A stretch of 64,000 nt of DNA from Metaphire vulgaris (taxonomy: Eukaryota; Annelida; Clitellata; Crassiclitellata; Megascolecidae), in the NCBI GenBank assembly GCA_018105865.1, contig CM030833.1, forward strand, positions 13,484,381 to 13,548,380. The letters are read 5' to 3'. Positions within the stretch are counted from its first letter, which is position 1. Each line of letters opens with the position of its first letter. Positions 31,677 through 43,534 of the stretch are shown here, piece by piece. The position numbers were made by a program, and so were the translations under genes. Below the pieces are notes generated by a model. That model ran no database searches. It saw only the letters and a program-made list of their open reading frames with translations, and had not been told where the DNA came from.

Positions 31677-33944
31677 GGTTCATTATTGATCTCTGATCTG
31701 GCGAGTATGTGTGTCAACTGTACAAGATCACATTCATCAAAGCATTGGGATGTTAAATGGCGCAAACTTCGAGCAGCAAAGGTTTTGAAGGTAGGCGCAC
31801 AACTATCGGCAAAGTAGATTGAATAATTACCATATTATATGTTTGATCTTCTTTGCTGGGGTTGCGAAAGACCATCAACTATTATTTTCTTGTTTTAAAA
31901 GCCACTGTGACTGTATATTTATTTCTTTGGAAATTGAAAATCGTGTTAAATATAATATGCTTATATTAATTTTCCTAAATGATTTCTTGTGGCTCATTAT
32001 AACCCGCTACTTGTTCTAACTAACCACAATTTTATCATATTGTGTTCAAGTCATAAATATTTATTATTATGTAATTTGAAGATTGATTTTCAAACATGTT
32101 ATGGAAATGAGTTATTTTAAAATTTCAAATAGATCGATCTTCCGGACTTTGATAAGTTGCGACGTGAAGCTAATATGGCACCAGATGAATTTCGTGCTGA
32201 ATTGAAACGTCGCGGCCACATGCCACCACGTCAGTTTCAAGATAGAAACATCCTCATCTCTAGCACCAGTAAGTTTCACTAATTATTACCATAGCAGCTT
32301 TGGTTGAAATTGTTTTAAAGTGTGAGCAATAACTACTGCTATGTATTAGTGAAAGTATTGAAACCTGTTTAATTTAATTTGTAGTGATTTTGCATTAGAT
32401 TAAGAAGAAATTTTTCAGTTAATAAACAGAAAGGAGTCTACTTGAAGGCAACTGTCTGAAGCAGAAATAGTCATTTTGGACTCTTAATATGCATGGCATG
32501 CATGGTTGTTCTCCGATAACATTATTGTGCCTGGCAAAGTTGACCTCACAGATCAAGAGGATAAGAAGAGTCTGCTATACAGACAGTTTGTGAGCAAGAT
32601 CATTAGAATTGATGACAGTGCTGATTTGATAAAAGAAACCACAGATCTGGCAAAGTGGAAGTCTAGAAAATTTTTCTAGTGTATGAATGTACTGGTAAAG
32701 AAGGTTCAGCTATGCTGACAGTCTGTTAGCAATATCATTGGAATTGATGGCAATGTTGATGCGATAAAAGAGGCCAGGGATCGTGCAAACTGTGGAAATC
32801 CAAAGTTACTAAAGTATGAATGTTTAGCAATTAAGTAAGTAAAATCTTGTGAATTTGTATATAGCACTTTTGTAGTAGGTATTGTAGTAGCTTTTTATTC
32901 CTAGTTGTTTAACAGAGGTGGGGCTAGGTTGTCCGGCGCCTGGGGACAAAACATACTGATGCCCCCCCCTGTCAACTTCACAAAAATCCTGACGAGCAAA
33001 AAATAAGGTCGTTGCTCCACATGGTTAAGTTAGTTATATGAGCAAGGACAGCCTATACAACTATATTGACACTTTTTTGTTTGCTTCTTGTTTGATTTTT
33101 CACTACCTTAAACCCAATATTGGCACCCCCACCTTGGCACCCGGAGGCATATGTACACCTGCCCGCCCAAGCTCTGCCTCTGTTGCTTAATCTACCATTG
33201 AAATAGCTTTAGTCAAAGTGTAGTGCTCAGCCAGGCAAGGTCAATTCCAGAAATAAGGTTCTGAATGAACAGAATTTTGTCGGCTTAAAATTTCTATATT
33301 TGGAATTGCAAGGTTGGTGTGTAATTTAAAGGATTTTGATTAATTTTAGATGCAATTTTTGAGGCATATGTTCCCCCCGAAGGGGATGGTCTTGCTTCTC
33401 CGATATCTGGACAGGTGTACTATTGATCTCTTTTTTTATTGTGGAAATCTGGTTTGGTTAAGAATAATTTATTTTTTAATAGTAGCACTTGTCGTTGCCA
33501 TCGTTTAAATAAGACTAGTGTTTTTAGAACATTATAACACATTTTGATATTTTTATTTTTATGATTTGCTCTTTAGAGGTTGGCATTTGATCTTCCTTTA
33601 AAATTGTTTTTAGACTGAAATATTTTTGTGCAAAAAATTTGCCTCTAAATAAATTGGGCCAGAAATTCAATTAAAGAGTGTAAATGAAACTAGGTTAAAT
33701 GCAGAATGAATGTAAATTGAATTAAATAGAGCTAACATAAAACAAATGAAGGTAATGCTGCTTCAGTAATCAAGACTCAGCAAGTTTTTTTATTTCCGTA
33801 CTTTACACTTTGTAGCTTGTACATATACAGTAATACCTCGTTATCCCGCCCATATCCGTCCGGCGTTCTATTTTGGCGAGGGGCGGGGGTGGCGACTTAA
33901 CGAGGGCAAGTCAATTGAGTAATCCATTACAAAGTATCGTTGAA

Positions 33945-34003
<59 letters not shown>

Positions 34004-37000
34004 ATTGTTCATGACAATTTATATAGCGCCATAACATAGCAAGGGCCAAAGTCAAGGTGCTTTACAATAAACAAGGAAACGAGATGTTGAATAGGTGCGT
34101 CTTTAACTTGTTCGCAAACTCTCGAAGGAAGTTACAGGCGACACGCAGTCCGGCAATGAATTCCACAGGAGAGGATTTCCACGAAAGAGCGTTCTCCAAA
34201 CTTGACGGTCTTCGGCGGAGGTGGAACATAAAGTTGAATTCGAGTTCTGGAACGAAGGTGGAGCCGTTGATCTGTCCATGCCGGTCTCGAACGAGCGTCG
34301 CAAGATATTCGGGCAGAATGGGTCGTGTAGAGCCCGAAATGTTAACCAGCAGCGCTTGAACACGATTCGCTCCGGGACACGTAGCCAGTGCAATTTGTCC
34401 CGGAGTAGTGAGGTCACGTGATCATGCCACCGCACCTGAAGATCACCGGGCGGAGGCTTTGAGGATTGATTGGGCCGGGCGAGCTGGCGATCAGGAAGGC
34501 CCAGCAGTGTCCCGTTGCAGTAGTCGATTCGCGTTACAACGAAGGCGCGAGCCAGCTGTATGGCGGCCGCCGTCGAGATGAATCGACGTACCTCTGATCG
34601 TTCGGAGTTTCCGGAAACACGCTCGGGTCACGTTCTCGACATGACCCACGAAGGACAGCGTCTCATCTAAAAGCACTCCCACACGGGAGATATATATATA
34701 TATATATCCATCCATTCATAACAATATAGGCTACAGCACGGTAGGTCTATTTGGCAGGCATAATCAAATGGACAGTTCAGACCAGCATTGTTACAATAAT
34801 TATTCAAAAGGCGTGCAGGCCTATGGAATAGGCCTAGGCCTACGAAATTCCGAATAGTAGCCTGTCTTTGAGAAGTTAAACGCATGGATTCCACCCTATA
34901 CGTTTAACAGCAATTCCTCTCTCTTCCTTTGTTTCTTTCTCTCCCTCTACCCCTTCATCTCTGTCTCTCTTTATCTCCCTCTCCTGCTCTTGCCTTTGTC
35001 TTTGATGTGTGCGCCAATAACAGTCGGCGGCCGTATTACTACGTTAGCTCTCTTTCCTTCTCTCCCTACCTTCGTTGCTCTCTCTCTCTCTCTCATCCCT
35101 CCCTATCCCTCCCTCTCTCCTCTCCGTCTCTTGCCCCTTAGTTGCGGGCAATTGACTTTCTGAGGAATGCCGACACCCAGTCACACTGATGTAGGGAGAT
35201 GGTGTGGGCAGATTTCCTCCATTTAATTGTTCCCATTGGCGAGCAAGCGGGGGGGGAGGTTTCATGGGTGGAAACACGGCTTTCTTTATACTGTACATAA
35301 CAGTACCCTGTACAGTATAACGAAAGCCATGCATTGGCATTGCACCTGAGCTCGTGGCAATGGCGAGATTAACGAGGTCAAATTACATAGGACCAAACCC
35401 AATGCCTTGATGGTGAGGGCGAGAGGCGAGGATGGCTTCTTTTCGAGGTAGAATGCATGGCGGGAAATCCGTTCCAGACTTACGCATGGCGAGAGGCGAG
35501 TTTGGCGGCTCAACGGGGGGCGAGATAACGAGGTTTTACTGTATGCATTGCAGTTAGTAAATTTCAATCTTGATGTTAGATCTCGCTGTAAAATTTCTAG
35601 CCTATTGTCATAAAGTTATATGGTGTCTGTTGTGTGTTTGCATGCTGAAATATCAGGGTGCCAAGCAACGGTTTACAGAGTTGGAGAAGAAAGGCAAGTC
35701 GTTACTTCAAGTTAGAAAAATACGACAGTTTGAAGAGAATTTTGACTCAAAGGAGTTTCCAGATAAGGCCCTCGAAATTTACGTAGAGGCACATAAACTG
35801 CTGGAAGAGTAAGCAAAATATGATCATGTTTTCATTTGCTTAACCAAATTCAAATGTGAATAAAGCATTTGATAAAATTCTGTTTGACTTTATATGGTGC
35901 TGGGATCGTCTGAAGAGAAAGGTTTTTATTTGCTGGTAGAATTGTTGTTTGGTTCATATAGAAACAGAGTTTCAGTTATTGAGTTGCACAGAAAAAGAAT
36001 GATTATTTCCATGTACAGATACGAGAGACTGACAATGATTTGAAATTGGATTTATAACAGATAGCTGGCTTATCTTATTTGCTAGTATAAACTAGAATAA
36101 TGCAACATTGACTAGTGATTTGAAGACGTTACAATGAGTGATACTTAAAATCCGTTTTTCTTTTAGTATCAAGAATAATGAAGATCGACTTCATGAACTG
36201 GTCACTGAAAAAGCCTATCCAGTAAATCTACACTTTTATTTCCCGTATCTAGTGATAATCAAGAAGTTATATAGCATATTAGTGCTGTTTAAAATCGGCA
36301 GTGCATGCTGTGCAATATTTGGCAGTATATCCACAGTCAAACCCACATAATATTGCACTATCATGTTCAGAATGGATTCATTGACCAATCTATTATTTTA
36401 ATGAAGACCATTGCTTGATTGATCTTTGGACGTTCCTGCCAACCAGATTCTGGATATTCAAGTGCATGACGGAAATAAGCAGCCTCCACATCCTACCTAG
36501 AAGTGACCATGCGGCTGCCCAAGGAAAACATGGCTGGACCAAACTAAACCATTCACCGACTCATTACCAACTCTAGTTGAACGCGATTAACGCTGGTCAC
36601 GGAGCGATGCAACAACCCCAGTAAGATAGTCAGATGCGCGATGACGAAAACGATGATTGGTTGATGCCGCTTCTGGCAGCAATGTTTCCATCTGGTTACT
36701 CCGTTTCATCAAAATAATACTGCTGCCTTGCAAATTGCATGACTACCGTTTTAAGATATCTTGCAGAAAATAGATGAGTGAAAAAGAGTAGATGCTGACA
36801 ACGATCTGGACAGGAATCATTAGGTGAATAAAGAGACTTGTATAATTCATTGCATTGCAAGTCTTTTTGGTAAGTTGCACCTTTATTATGCACAAGAAGT
36901 GGTGGAAAAGAATTCTGATAGTAGAAGTCATATTTTACTTGAGTTTGCCAGCTGCTTAGTCAGATGGCTTGCTGGTTTTAGTGACTAGCTTGGAATCCTT

Positions 37001-39655
37001 TGGAACTTAAGACATGTTCAAGCCATTGTGAATGTACTCTGAGACTTCAGTTTACACAAAGTTAGGCTGCAGCCATTTAGACCTAAATTCATTAATTTGC
37101 TTGACTTGATGTCAAGGAATAAAAGGGAATAAAAATGCTGAAGTTCTCATGTTGCATACTATATTATAGTATGCAGTGAACTTGTCTGGCATAAAGCTGT
37201 TGACCTGAATCAGTAAAGACATTCAGATATTTAATTGCAGTTCTTGATTTTACATGATCTGATTTACACAGTCTGAAAACTTGCTTGAATAAGGTTTTAT
37301 CCACATTAGACTATTGTATTAAGATGGTGTGCTTTGTCGAATGATCCATGATGTTAAGTGCTAAACTTTTGTATTGAATACTCGTGATTGAACGGCTTTA
37401 ATTTTGAAGGAAATGACATGGAAGCTACAGGACAAGAGCTTCAGGTGGAAATTCATTGAATCTCTTGAGCCTCCCCGAGTTGTTCATGTACGTACCACTG
37501 AAATGATGAGCAAAGAAAATCTCTACGCTCAAGTCACCGTCCGATTTCTAACAAAACAGGTGCAGACATTTTTTCATGATACTTTGCCAATGCATTATTC
37601 CTAAGTTATGATAGACTTCTGTTAGAATAAATTTGATGAGATTTTAAGAAACTATTAAACTAGCTGTTTACCTGTCAAGAAGTAATGGTTGGATTTTGAC
37701 TTTCTGGCAAACATTTCACATACGATTGTCCTAAGAAGAGAAGCTTTTTCTATGTAACAAAACTGAAGCTATGCATCTACAAATTGTACTTAGAGAATGA
37801 CTTCTATGGTTGTTTACTAGGGTGGTTCAAAAATCTAAAGTATGAGATAGAGACCAGAGCACTGTTTAATTTTGAACCTTTTACCAATGGCTGTACTAAA
37901 TAAAAATGTATGGATCCTATTTTATCTGGAAGTGAGCACTCAAAGACCCACAAGTTTTTTCATCATCATCATCATCATCATCATCATCTTCTCATAGTGC
38001 CATCAGGAACTGTTGAGACCAGTGGAGCAGTTCGTGATTTGACGCCATTCAATACGGATTTGAGCTACATGTACACTGTACAGCATCTCTGATGCTCATC
38101 TGAGTCCATTGAGTGATGAGTGCTACAATTATCTAATGGAACAAAAGCAGAGGGTGCCCAGATCTTTAGCCTTAACTTGATTTTTCCCATAGCACTGTGA
38201 ACCACACTATTGTATATATGTCGCTTAGAGCAGGGCTATGATGAGGATTTCTAATGGGGTTTCTACATGGTTTAAAGCAGAGCCTCTGTCACTGGTTTAT
38301 TATTGTTTTTATCGACAATTTATGAAGCGCAGTAACATAGCCATCAGCCAAAATCAAAAGCGCTGTACAGTCAACAGTCAAATAATGTCATACGATCTGG
38401 TAAACAAGTATGTTTTTAGGTCTTTAGCAAACGTCTCGGGAGAAGTAATCCCGGCCAGGGCATCAGGGAGTGCATTCCACAGAAGTGGGTTTCCCCGAGT
38501 CATTGAATGCTCGCCAAACTTTGGAGTCTTGGACGGAGGAGGAACATACAGCCGGTGGCGGCTACTGGATCTCAGCTGCAGATGGCACTCAGTCGTTGCT
38601 TGTCTCCGTACTAGGCTTGACAAGTAGTTGGGGCAGGCAGGGTCCCAAACAGCACAAAAAGTCTGCCAACACCACTTGTAAAATAGGCGCTCATGGGACC
38701 AAAAGCCAATGTAGCCTGTCCCTTAACACTGGTGTCACATGATCGTGCCATCTCAAGCCGAAAATAATCCGAGCAGAGGCATTGATGACTGATTGCAGCT
38801 TATTCAGCTAGTTCCCAGGAAGTCTGAGAAGGACGCTATTACAATAGTCTAGTCTTGAGAGTAAGAGAGCACAAACAAGATGAATAGTGGCCGGTATTGT
38901 AATGTAACGGCGGACAATGTAACGGTGGTTTACATGTTAACCCTGTGGACCCGTGATTGACAAAAACCGGCTCTCACTAGCGTTCCATAAACCAAAGTCC
39001 TTTTGAGTTATCCATTGCTTCTGGAGGACATAGACCATTCATTGTTAAGCTGAAGGACAACAAGCAATCATTGGACAATTGGATGTGTCAATAATAAAGC
39101 CTGCCATCAATAGGGGACAGACCTCCCAATTGGGAGGATACCACACTCGCTAAGAACAATGAAGCAAATTACGCTTTTGTGTCGTCTTGTCACAGAAGCA
39201 ATTAAAGTGGACTGTCTCAGCTACCCAAATGCCTGTAGATGCGTGCATACCTTTCCCGATAAGGCTTTCAGCATCATATTCCTTGGACCGGGTAGCGTCT
39301 GGTGTGGCGATTTGTGACCTGGAGCAGTGGGGCATATGTCGAGCTTGGGAATGTAGTTGTTGGAAGATGCAGCAGTAGGAGGTGCAGTTGGGCAGTGGTG
39401 GTTTTCCCCTTCCCCTACAAATCGCGCAGCTCAAACCACTAAGGAGGATATTCTAGCTTGGAAGTAAACTTAGTACTTGGCGATGCATAATTTATCCAGC
39501 GTAAATAATAATAAATATGTCTAAATTTATTAATAGTGACATCCGTCTCTTTTGATTGCAAGTGGTCACGAATTATATTATATTATATCATATCATATTA
39601 TATTACATTATAATATATATGTATTATATTATATATATATATATATATATATATG

Positions 39656-39751
<96 letters not shown>

Positions 39752-41794
39752 AGCTTGTAATTATTTTAGACCAGAAGTGGTACTGGTCGCACAAGTTGCT
39801 GGAAACTCTGATCTTGTAACAATCTTATTTCTTGTAGCTTTTTGTATACATGCATATTTGATTTCGTCAGGTGTCTAAACTTACAATGGATTCAAATAAC
39901 TTTTTGTATTTCTTATTTCTGGTGGCTTATTGTATACATGCATATTTGAAATGCCCCTTTCAGCATCTGAAGTGATTGAATTGTCGTGAAATGTGGCGTA
40001 GCCAGGATTTCGGAAGGGAGGTTTTGAAAAAGGTCATCGATAACCGCCAAGGAGGGGTTTTCACCCCAAAATCACCAAAAATCGCCTCAAAAAATAAAAA
40101 TTGCCTGGGAATACGTACATAACATATTTTTTCACGCTGTTTTATGGCTAACCGAATCCTAACCCCCAAACCCCCTCCCGTTTATTGTCATGTCGTGAAG
40201 GCATACCAGCAAACAAGTAAACTTAACATGATACTAATAGCAGGTGTCGAATAATTGCCCACAAACCCATTTTGCCCTGAAGGGATATCTCGGGAAAGAA
40301 TGACTATCGGGAAATCGGGAGTGGTCACGCCTGAATAGGGGCATTGTTTGGTATGTTCCTTCAGAAAGAATGTGACGCTCTGGGAACAGAAATCAGTGAA
40401 AGAATATAACGCCTCCTTTTTAGATAGGGTCGATGCTGGACACTCTAAAATTCCAGAGTTGTCCAATGCTCTTCTGCTAAAACAGCAAACCATTGTTTTA
40501 CAATGTTGCTGAATTGTGTGACAGATGGGCAGGTGCTTCAGAACAATGTAAGAAATGAGCTAAGCATCCCCATAATTTCCCAGGAGGCCAGGGTTTATGG
40601 AGCGGACGCCCAAGGCCGATAGGGGTGAGAGAGTTAAGATTAGCAGATGCTTGATTGACGGCAGGGTCTTCTTATCTGTGCTGTTTACACATTTAGACAA
40701 CTTTTGGTGAGCTTGGAGTGGGGACTTACCTGCCCAAATTGTTTTTGCCCCCATTGGGGGTTGCATACCCGAACATAGCCTATGGCTCCGTTTGGTGCCT
40801 GTGGCCCAAGAGGGGCTTTGTCCTCTGAATGGGGGAGGAGGGAAGGGGAAAAGAGGAAGGGGTAAGGGTGAGGTGGAGTGGGAAGTGACCTGGGGCTTTG
40901 CCAAACAGTGGACTGTCCCAGAACTAGGGAAGGAAGGGGAGGGTAAGTGGGTGAGTGCATACGGCCCCAGAGGGGCTTTGCCCCTACGGGGAGCTGCTCC
41001 TTCGAACGTGGTGAGTGGAGTTGCTAGGGGACCAGGGAGGCAAGGGGTAAAAGGAGGGGTATGGGGACAAGGTGTAAGGGGCCTGGGGTTAGTTGGAGGG
41101 GGTGGTTCTGCACCCATGGCCTAAGGAGCATTCGGGGCAGACTTGTTGCCCACAAAGAACCTGATTGACAGCAGGGTGATGGACATATTACACTACTCAG
41201 ATGAAAATTATATAGTAGATTATAATTGATTATTGAATTATAATTTATTAATAGATTATAATATGTAGTCTTTTGATTGCATGGTCTGCAGTATGGGTAA
41301 AGCTATGAAGCAAACTCTTTTACACACATTTTGCAGGTGTGTTGCTCTCTCCAAATATGTGTTAATAAATATGCTGATATTGTGGTTAATTTTATTGTTT
41401 GCTTGATTTTCTCTAATATTCACTTAGCCTAATTATGCATTTCAGTTTGTTATTTCTTACTGCAACTCACAATATGCAGGCTTGTAATTATTTTTAGACT
41501 CTTGCTATTTATGACCGATTTGGACGTCTTATGTATGGCAGTGAAAAACTAGTAAAAGATGCACTGGAGTATGTCGTTTTTGAAAAGCATCTCGCTGATG
41601 AATACGGTTCATGGCGCATTCATGGAAAAATCATTCCTTCTTGGATGCCCAGTGGACAGCCGGTTATTCGTACAATGAGGCAACCAAATTTTGGTCCGTT
41701 GCCAGAAGAAGACAGTGAGCCTACAAATTCAAATGAATCAGAGACAAAAGACAAAACAATGACCGATTCAACAGGAAATCTTGCTGCTGCATAG
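31677..41794 (+). CDS. MRPL45: Mitochondrial large ribosomal subunit protein mL45
   Basis: mL45 sits near the polypeptide exit of the mitochondrial large ribosomal subunit, has a TIM44-like fold, and helps anchor the ribosome to the inner membrane. Seven exons fit GT-AG rules with matching phases: 31677-31790, 32133-32268, 33350-33414, 35657-35808, 36167-36221, 37410-37559 and 41498-41794 (stop TAG). They encode 322 residues. Hallmarks are [10 protein letters not shown] in exon 3, [10 protein letters not shown] in exon 5, [14 protein letters not shown] in exon 6, and [11 protein letters not shown] then [10 protein letters not shown] in exon 7. Human mL45 has 306 residues, so the protein is essentially complete. 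The N-terminus is open: exon 1 has an in-frame ATG at 31707, but an AG acceptor at 31676 suggests an upstream exon with the targeting peptide that I could not find. Introns hold a hAT MITE, a Tigger-like element and LINE pieces. COPS8 follows on the same strand. Confidence 0.95.
32913..33182. mobile_element. hAT-type MITE in MRPL45 intron 2, 7/8 TSD
   Basis: Left CAGAGGTGGGGCTAGG and right (reverse complement) CAGAGGCAGAGCTTGG; the flanks are TTGTTTAA and TTGCTTAA. An A-tract motif copy lies near 32993. It ends 167 bp before exon 3. Confidence 0.85.
33947..33995. repeat. (TA)n microsatellite
   Basis: About 23 TA units inside the Tigger-like element. Confidence 0.95.
34010..34680 (-). mobile_element. 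CR1/L2-like LINE fragment nested in the Tigger-like element
   Basis: The minus frames read [40 protein letters not shown] and [15 protein letters not shown] in order, with frameshifts. Its 3' end lies next to the TA repeat. Confidence 0.85.
38290..38960 (-). mobile_element. CR1/L2-like LINE fragment in MRPL45 intron 6
   Basis: Minus translation gives [52 protein letters not shown] and [14 protein letters not shown], with breaks. It is a close relative of 20051 and 34010. Confidence 0.85.
39299..39429. mobile_element. hAT-type MITE relative of 13301-13477
   Basis: It starts GCGATTTGTGACCTGGAGCA and ends CTACAAATCGCGCAG, with the same GATGCAGCAGTAGG interior. No TSD was recognised. Confidence 0.6.
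39569..39756. repeat. (TTATA)n-like then long (TA)n microsatellite
   Basis: Irregular ATTAT units are followed by about 130 bp of TA with one GCTGA break. Confidence 0.95.
39991..40191. mobile_element. Possible hAT-like element, exact 8-bp TSD GTCGTGAA
   Basis: GTCGTGAA flanks both sides (39983-39990, 40192-40199). The left end ATGTGGCGTAGCCAGG resembles hAT ends and a half motif AAAAAGGTCATCG follows, but the right end is not a convincing inverted repeat. Confidence 0.5.
40560..41180. other. GC-rich intronic block of unknown origin
   Basis: GAGGGGCTTTG-like units recur (about 40810, 40970) and GATTGACRGCAGGGT appears at both about 40652 and 41162, suggesting a bounded repeat of about 0.5 kb. 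No class was recognised; ORFs here are low-complexity. Confidence 0.4.
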
Positions 41795-42329
41795 AAATTT
41801 TACAGATTTTGTGAAAATCTAATTTTTTGTATTTAAAAAGTGGTAAACCATGTAGTTGTGAACTGTTTTATGGCTGCTGTTGAATTGATACAAAATTCTT
41901 GGAATTTATTGTCATCTGGTAGCGGTAGACTCCATCTTGATTGGGAAAACTCTTGGTCTGAGATGCTAATCGTGAGTTGGATTGATCTGTTATTTTGCTT
42001 TTTCTCAAATTATGGTTGAACTTATGGTTAATAGATGTAGTTAACAAAGAGTTGTTTGTCAGTGTGGTCTTGCTTTTGCCATGACTATTCGAATTGCAGT
42101 TTATTATAGATGATTGAGCTACATAGTAATTGTCACTTCATAAGCTCATCAAAATTTCTCCCTATTTTTAGATGGTGTCTGCTGCCTTTTATACTGCTGA
42201 CCATACAGTTTAACCCCCCTTTTAAGGCTTATACAATGAACTTTTGGACATTGCTTTACAATGATTTAATTGTTGACAAACTAATTACAGTATGTATTAT
42301 AATGGTTTTCACACAGAATGAGCTAAGAT

Positions 42330-42480
42330 AAACTTTGTCATCACTTGATACGTTCAAGAAGCACCTGAAGACATGGTGTTTCAGACCAACTACATGTCTC
42401 AAGTCAATAACTAACGATGTATTGTGTTCACCCAGTCTGCTATCGGATTAGTTACCACATAAATCTTTTAATAATAATAA
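42330..42480 (+). mobile_element. CR1/L2-like LINE 3' tail
   Basis: TTGATACGTTCAAGAAGCAC through GTTACCACATAAATCTT matches 19145-19290, followed by a short AAT tail. It is in the MRPL45-COPS8 intergenic space. Confidence 0.8.
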
Positions 42481-42499
42481 ACCTTGGTAAATGTATTCC

Positions 42500-42960
42500 C
42501 TGCTAATTGTTTTTGGTCCTTCCATTTTGTAATGTAACAAAATATTTGTATAGCACTTCTTCTGAAAAATCACTCAGAAATACTACCAATGTTCCCGCTG
42601 AAATTACCGGTACTGTATTTTGACAAAGATAAGTTTTAAGTCGTTTCAAGAAGAGGGCCATAAAATAGGAGTTGCTAAGCCATGCATACTGGCGTAAAGA
42701 ACATTCCAAAGGATAGGGCCAACTGGTTCAAAATCTCGTTTCAAGAACAAGGAGGTTTGTGCTTGGGGCACACTGAGAAGACCATTGTTGTGGACTGAAG
42801 ACATGGCCGACCATGGATAGAGTTAAGAGGATGGAGTAGCTCTGAAAGGTAAGATGGAGTGACGAGTGACACCAAATAGAGTGCAACTGCTCTCAACACA
42901 CGAAACTCTACTCGAGCAGGATACGGCAGCCAGTGTAGACTGTAGAACAGACATCATATA
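42500..42960. other. Unassigned intergenic sequence
   Basis: It reads like a decayed retroelement 3' region (short minus ORF 42503-42709) but no family was recognised. Confidence 0.35.
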
Positions 42961-43395
42961 TTCACTAATGTGAATATACTCTGTCACGCCCGAATAAATC
43001 AGTCATCCCTGAAAATTTATAACCGTGCCTTCTTATATATATATACCTGAACTCTGGAACTCGATCCCAGCTTCCCTTCGCACAAACCATACACTTTAAA
43101 ACAATAAAATCTGATTCCTCATTTCCTATAATTCCTGCATTATCTCCTCAAGTCTTCAGGTCTAATTTAAATCAAATCCTGTTTCTTAAATCATTTCCGC
43201 CATTGCTGTAACAACCTAGCCTCACTGCCCTACTTTTATATTGACCAATCAAATGCCTGGCTGATCCCATACCTTTTATGTTATTTTGCATTTTAATGAG
43301 CGCCTAAGAATAAGTAGCTAAAAGTTGTGCTGTTTCCCAAGGCGCTATAGAAATCCACGAGATTTTACTTTACTTACTTACTTATACAATATATG
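42961..43395 (+). mobile_element. L2-like LINE 3' remnant
   Basis: It parallels 26765-27165 (CTGAACTCTGGAACTCGATC, CAACCTAGCCTCACTGCCC, CGCTATAGAAATCCACGAGA). The frame is lost, with a TA insertion near 43035. It ends 140 bp before the COPS8 start codon. Confidence 0.85.
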
Positions 43396-43405
43396 AATGA
43401 ATGTA

Positions 43406-43409
<4 letters not shown>

Positions 43410-43468
<59 letters not shown>

Positions 43469-43470
43469 TA
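43410..43470. repeat. (TA)n microsatellite
   Basis: About 30 TA units, 65 bp upstream of the COPS8 start codon. Confidence 0.95.
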
Positions 43471-43534
43471 AACTATACATTATGAAGTAAAACCATTTTA
43501 GTAATATCTATAACTCTATGGTAGATCCGACAAG

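Larger units (their letters stand above)
33828..35541. mobile_element. Tigger/pogo-like element in MRPL45 intron 3, TA TSD
   Basis: Left CAGTAATACCTCGTTATCCC and right (reverse complement) CAGTAAAACCTCGTTATCTC are characteristic Tigger/pogo ends, flanked by TA (33826-33827, 35542-35543). GGCGAG-rich subterminal blocks occur at both sides. The 1.7-kb interior contains an L2-like LINE, TA repeats and CT-rich DNA; no transposase is visible. Confidence 0.9.
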
